A DNA stretch of 64,000 nt. Source: an uncultured SAR86 cluster bacterium. GTDB lineage: Bacteria > Pseudomonadota > Gammaproteobacteria > Magnimaribacterales > TMED112. The translations under genes were made by a program, and so were the position numbers. The DNA lies in NCBI GenBank assembly GCA_902526535.1, contig CABZLG010000001.1:43764-107763 (forward strand), given 5' to 3'. The notes under the pieces are model-generated. The model made no database searches. It was given only the letters and a program-made list of their open reading frames with translations, and had not been told where the DNA came from. Positions 60,567-64,000 of this stretch are shown here, piece by piece. The first letter of the stretch is position 1; each line of letters begins with the position of its first letter.

Positions 60567-60926
60567 ATGGCTTACATATTAATTGTTGAAGATAATGAAA
60601 TGAATCGAGATATGCTTGGAAGAAGGCTTGAACGAAGAGGTTATGAAATTAAGTTTGCTCTTGATGGCCAAGAAGGATTAGATATGATGAAATCAACAAA
60701 GCCTGATTTGGTTCTAATGGATATGGGGCTGCCTGTTTTAGATGGCTGGCAAGCAACTACTCAAGCAAAAGAAGATTCAGAACTAAAAGATATACCAATA
60801 ATTGCTCTGACAGCTCATGCTCTTGAAACAGACAGACAAAAAGCTCTTGCAGCTGGTGCTGATGACTTCGATACAAAGCCTGTTGATATAAAAAGACTTT
60901 TAGAAAAGATAGGAAAATTTATTTAG
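60567..60926 (+). CDS. Stand-alone response-regulator receiver (DivK/CheY-like)
   Basis: A 119-residue single receiver domain: acidic pair in VEDNEMNRDM, phospho-acceptor Asp52 in LVLMDMGLPVLDG, switch Thr in IIALTAHAL, and Lys in FDTKPVD. There is no output domain, so it would act by protein contact or as a phosphotransfer step. The closest look is to the receivers fused to hybrid kinases and to DivK. It follows the GGDEF gene by 2 bases, and its last 8 bases overlap the convergent hybrid-kinase gene. Confidence 0.94.
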   Translation: MAYILIVEDNEMNRDMLGRRLERRGYEIKFALDGQEGLDMMKSTKPDLVLMDMGLPVLDGWQATTQAKEDSELKDIPIIALTAHALETDRQKALAAGADDFDTKPVDIKRLLEKIGKFI

Positions 60927-63918
60927 TTTTAAGTATCTGATTCACTTCTTTAACAAGCGATTCAACTTTTGATTCTTTTTTAACTATCCCCTCGGTATAT
61001 TTACTCAGCATTTTTTCTTCCACTGCAGTTATGTCTTTTCCAGAAAAGACAACAATTGGTATTTTCATTCCCTCTGTTCTTGACCTTTCAATAAACTCAA
61101 ACCCATCCATGCGAGGCATGTCTAAATCTAAAACAATTAAATCAGGTTTTTCTTTTACCCTCTCTAAAGCATCTTCACCATTTTTTGCATCTATTGACAT
61201 ATAACCTTCATTGTTAAGGATTTTTGTTAACAGATCCCTAGTGTTCTCATCATCATCAACTACAAGAACTTTTTGATCTTTTTCAGTTATATATCTCTTC
61301 ACAATATTTAGGAAGAAAGTTCTATCTATAGGTTTTTTCATGTAATCATCAGCACCAAGTGAAGAAGCAAGACTTTCCTCATTAAGTACTGAAGTAATAA
61401 CTACAGGAACATCTTTAAGGTTTTTATCATTTTTGATCTCTTTAAGAACAGACCAACCATCTCTACCAGGCATTAAAACATCAAGGAGAATAAGCTTTGG
61501 CTTAAATTTTCTTGCTTGATCAACACCCTCATCGCCATCAAAAGCACTATAAACTGTATGACCTTCCTTCCTTATTGCTCTTTTTACAACATCATGTGTT
61601 GCTTTATCATCATCAACTAAAAGGATGTACTCATCACCTTCTTTTAATTCTGGATTCTCAATTTCTGTTTCCTCATCGATATTTTCTTCTTCTGATTCTT
61701 TTGGAACGAAAATTGAGAAGGTACTTCCTTTTCCAACTTCGCTTGAAACTTCGACACCTCCTCCCATCATTTCTGCAAAATGTTTTGAAATTGACAGACC
61801 AAGACCTGTTCCACCATATTTTGCGCTGGTCGACCTTTCAGCTTGAGTATAAGTATCAAAAAGTTTACCTAATTGTTCCTCCGTCATTCCTATACCAGTA
61901 TCTTTAATATCAAAGTTAATATATTCTTTTCCTTCTATTTCCTTTTGATCAATTACTAATGCAACTTGGCCATTTTCTGTAAATTTAAATGCATTACTTA
62001 AGAAGTTAACAATACATTGCCTTAACTTTGTCTCATCACTTGTCATTTCTCCTTTAACATTATTTTTAATGATGAATTCATTATTATTTTTTGTAGCAAG
62101 AGGACCAGAAACATCTTTGATAGTTTCGATCATGGTATCAATTGAGAATGGAGTGAAGTACATATCCATTTTTCCCGCCTCAATTTTGGATAAATCAAGA
62201 ACGTTGTTTATTAGTGACAGTAAATGCTTACTTGAGTTGGTAATTCTCTTTAGGTCTGGGATCATATCGTCATTGCCAAGGTCTTCACAATCTTCAAGAA
62301 GCATTTCACTGTAACCAATAATCGCATTAAGTGGTGTTCTCAATTCATGACTCATATTTGCAAAGAATCGAGATTTTGCACTACTTGCCTCTCTAGCTTC
62401 ATCTCTAGCAGTGGCCATTTCTTTTGTTTTTAAATCTATAAGTGCATTTACCTCATCAGACATCCTTGAGAAAGCAATTTCCATCATTTCAACAGAGGCT
62501 TCTTCAGCGTTCTCATCTGAAGTTTCTGATACAAGCTTTTTCATGTTGGTAATATCTTTTGTGATAAGACTTTTCGCGTCACCCTCTAATTTACCGGCAA
62601 GACCACTCATTTTTTTAATTATCACTTCGTCTCTTTGTTTTCTTCTCTCAGCTCTGTCTTTGCGAACCTCATCCATTTCAAGAAGATGATTTCTATACCT
62701 CCCTAAAGCATTTGATAATTGTCCAACTTCGTTTGTTTCTGAAGATAAAAAGCCTTTATTTTGTGGTATCTGTTTCGTTGTGTCTCCTTTTGTAAGTGCT
62801 TCTAAAACTTCAATTGCTTTTGCAATTCTTGCGAAAGCACCGTCTTGAATCCACCATATTGCCAACACTATTAATATGATTACAGCAAAAGTAAAAATGA
62901 TAGAATTCAGTGTCGAGTCTCTTAATTCTTTGAGATCATCTGCAACGTTTTTTATCACAAAGAAAAGGGCTGTATTTGGGTTAACTGTTGATGCAACTGG
63001 TACAGAAGTCAGAGATAAACCTAGAGCTTCAAAATTCCTACTATCAAGATTATTTAAACCATTTTCAAGAATATCTGTTTTAACATGGTTAAAACTATAA
63101 GAAGAAACACCTATTGATTCATCAACGGAAAGTTCATCTGAGTATACAGCATCAATAATCTGATCATTTGAAACTATACCTGTTCGAACACCCAAATCAC
63201 TTTCGAAAATTGTCATGGACTGTCTTAAATCTCTTCCAATAATGACTGAGCCTAATAATTGGCCTGTACTGACACCAAATTCGTTACTCATATATACAGG
63301 AAATCCAACTATTTGATGAAGATTAGTATTGCCATCTGGTTCTTGAGCAAAAATTACTTCATTAGTTACACTTAACCTATTTTTAATCTTCCCTAAGAAA
63401 GCTGCGACTGAATTATCCCTTAGAAAATTTATTTTATTATTTGAATCACATACATCTATCGAATTTCCAACATCAGCCCAATCAAAAGCATATAAACATG
63501 TAAGTTCTCTATTTTCTTCGTTATAGATTTTAATGAAACTAATATTTCCTAAATCTACTTCATCCAGAAACATTTCATCGATCATAATGAAAAGATCACC
63601 TTCAATCTCTTGATCGAGTGCTTCTATTAGCGGGTTAGAATACTCAAATCCCTCAAAACCTATGTCAACAAATAAAGGAATTTCAGAGTATGGATTCCAA
63701 TATTGTTGACCCTTTTCTCCAGCACTGCCCCATGAGTTCAAATTTGAAAAACTATTATCAATCGACTGCACCCAAGCAGATTCAACAATACTTGTATATT
63801 GGCTATTTGCAGATTTCGTTTGAATATTTTGGTTTTGAACATTCATGTAAAGAAGAATGCCAGCAATGATAATATTACCGATAAGTCCAAATATTAGAAT
63901 CTGGGTACGAACAAGCAT
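60919..63918 (-). CDS. Membrane hybrid histidine kinase with two receiver domains
   Basis: A 999-residue sensor. A membrane helix (about 7-25) is followed by a large periplasmic sensor region (26-335) of unknown type and a second helix (about 337-357, IIFTFAVIILIVLAIWWIQ). HAMP covers about 358-415, then a long charged helical linker (420-510). HisKA has His524 in MSHELRTPLNAIIGYSEML. HATPase has the N-box NFLSNAFKFTENG, then DTGIGM and GGTGLGLSIS. Receiver 1 has Asp813 (LLDVLMPGRDG) and receiver 2 has Asp931 (VLDLDMPRMDGF). It is convergent with the EAL-GGDEF-REC operon and probably feeds phosphate to it. No Shine-Dalgarno is seen before the ATG at 63918. Confidence 0.93.
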   Translation of the reverse strand: MLVRTQILIFGLIGNIIIAGILLYMNVQNQNIQTKSANSQYTSIVESAWVQSIDNSFSNLNSWGSAGEKGQQYWNPYSEIPLFVDIGFEGFEYSNPLIEALDQEIEGDLFIMIDEMFLDEVDLGNISFIKIYNEENRELTCLYAFDWADVGNSIDVCDSNNKINFLRDNSVAAFLGKIKNRLSVTNEVIFAQEPDGNTNLHQIVGFPVYMSNEFGVSTGQLLGSVIIGRDLRQSMTIFESDLGVRTGIVSNDQIIDAVYSDELSVDESIGVSSYSFNHVKTDILENGLNNLDSRNFEALGLSLTSVPVASTVNPNTALFFVIKNVADDLKELRDSTLNSIIFTFAVIILIVLAIWWIQDGAFARIAKAIEVLEALTKGDTTKQIPQNKGFLSSETNEVGQLSNALGRYRNHLLEMDEVRKDRAERRKQRDEVIIKKMSGLAGKLEGDAKSLITKDITNMKKLVSETSDENAEEASVEMMEIAFSRMSDEVNALIDLKTKEMATARDEAREASSAKSRFFANMSHELRTPLNAIIGYSEMLLEDCEDLGNDDMIPDLKRITNSSKHLLSLINNVLDLSKIEAGKMDMYFTPFSIDTMIETIKDVSGPLATKNNNEFIIKNNVKGEMTSDETKLRQCIVNFLSNAFKFTENGQVALVIDQKEIEGKEYINFDIKDTGIGMTEEQLGKLFDTYTQAERSTSAKYGGTGLGLSISKHFAEMMGGGVEVSSEVGKGSTFSIFVPKESEEENIDEETEIENPELKEGDEYILLVDDDKATHDVVKRAIRKEGHTVYSAFDGDEGVDQARKFKPKLILLDVLMPGRDGWSVLKEIKNDKNLKDVPVVITSVLNEESLASSLGADDYMKKPIDRTFFLNIVKRYITEKDQKVLVVDDDENTRDLLTKILNNEGYMSIDAKNGEDALERVKEKPDLIVLDLDMPRMDGFEFIERSRTEGMKIPIVVFSGKDITAVEEKMLSKYTEGIVKKESKVESLVKEVNQILKTK

Positions 63919-63926
63919 TTTTTGTA

Positions 63927-63998
63927 TTAATCAGCTAATTTAAAGGTGAATCTTGCTGTAACACCTTCAACCCTAACAGCTATTCCATTTAGCACGTA
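63927..63998 (-). CDS. C-terminal end of an unknown gene (partial)
   Basis: A minus-strand reading frame enters from the window edge and ends at TAA 63929-63927, 9 bases before the kinase start. The visible 23 residues (VLNGIAVRVEGVTARFTFKLAD) look like alternating beta strands. Too short to assign. If it is a gene, it is co-transcribed with the hybrid kinase and may encode its ligand-binding partner or another envelope protein. Confidence 0.4.
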   Translation of the reverse strand, partial: YVLNGIAVRVEGVTARFTFKLAD

Positions 63999-64000
63999 TG

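Noticed and set aside
61512-61907. Plus-strand open frame of 131 codons antisense to the hybrid kinase
   Set aside because: It is the mirror of strongly conserved kinase and receiver motifs on the other strand, is Leu/His-rich, and has no start signals.
1-64000. tRNA, rRNA, CRISPR arrays, insertion sequences, toxin-antitoxin loci of known type, riboswitches of known class
   Set aside because: Looked for by eye in all gaps and at gene borders; none seen. A tRNAscan/Infernal run would be decisive.

Overview
The window is a gene-dense, AT-rich (roughly one third G+C by eye) piece of bacterial chromosome. It reads as core genome of a streamlined marine gammaproteobacterium. The evidence is the gammaproteobacterial gene order of many blocks (lptD-surA-pdxA-rsmA-apaH; miaB-phoH-ybeY-corC-lnt; zapA-6S RNA-fau-rpiA; fis-purH-purD; rsmE-gshB-ruvX; dnaG-rpoD; dapF-xerC-yigB), together with very short or negative gene spacing and shortened versions of several proteins. 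A SAR86-like lineage is an inference; no marker gene here proves it. I see no tRNA, rRNA, insertion sequence, prophage or CRISPR array.

Layout. 1-2.7 kb: cytochrome oxidase assembly and heme A synthesis (ctaA, ctaB/cyoE, SCO). 2.8-3.5 kb: a secreted duplicated protein of unknown function, with a terminator. 3.5-8.1 kb, minus: dsbB-pckA-gshA-quinone reductase. 8.1-12.5 kb: polA, engB, dsbA, cytochrome c5. 12.4-14.8 kb, minus: dapF-xerC-yigB and a previously hidden 58-residue UbiK-like coiled-coil gene. 14.9-22.2 kb: a carbon operon, tkt-pgk-fba-LOG-acs-SDR. 22.2-25.9 kb, minus: ubiE-ubiB-tatA-tatB-tatC, with tatA only 52 codons. 25.9-28.4 kb: orn, a Tat-exported PhoD phosphatase, and a DUF1820 gene. 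28.4-33.7 kb: miaB-phoH-ybeY-corC-lnt-L,D-transpeptidase. 33.7-34.6 kb: a structured short RNA or leader, two tiny membrane-peptide genes and a periplasmic glutathione peroxidase. 34.6-43.6 kb, minus: lptD-surA-pdxA-rsmA-apaH-cca-folM-like-zapA-6S RNA-fau-rpiA. 43.6-47.1 kb: SDR-amgK-murU-rpe-DUF192. 47.1-50.6 kb, minus: fis-purH-purD-coq7. 50.7-56.2 kb: rsmE-gshB-ruvX-dnaG-rpoD. 56.3-64 kb: phosphate permease, unknown membrane protein, EAL phosphodiesterase, DHp-REC-GGDEF cyclase, stand-alone receiver, and a convergent 999-residue hybrid histidine kinase.

How the genes work together. Envelope biogenesis is prominent: LptD, its chaperone SurA and the disulfide enzymes DsbA/DsbB, plus Lnt, Tat, L,D-transpeptidase and AmgK/MurU. 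Ubiquinone synthesis (ubiE, ubiB, coq7, UbiK-like) serves the aerobic chain built with the heme A genes. GshA, GshB and a glutathione peroxidase give a thiol-redox set. The last 6 kb is a c-di-GMP/phosphorelay module.

Most unusual points. (1) At 33.7-34.0 kb, a promoter-like sequence leads into two hairpins, one with a C-rich loop complementary to Shine-Dalgarno sequences. A U-run follows, and immediately after it come two very small tandem membrane peptides. (2) All seven divergent gene pairs are 12-68 bp apart, with symmetric or overlapping -10 boxes so close to the start codons that several mRNAs should be leaderless. (3) The diguanylate cyclase carries a DHp (HisKA) segment nearly identical to that of the neighbouring hybrid kinase but has no ATPase domain. 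(4) LptD, UbiB, Lnt, DapF and Cca are reduced or altered.
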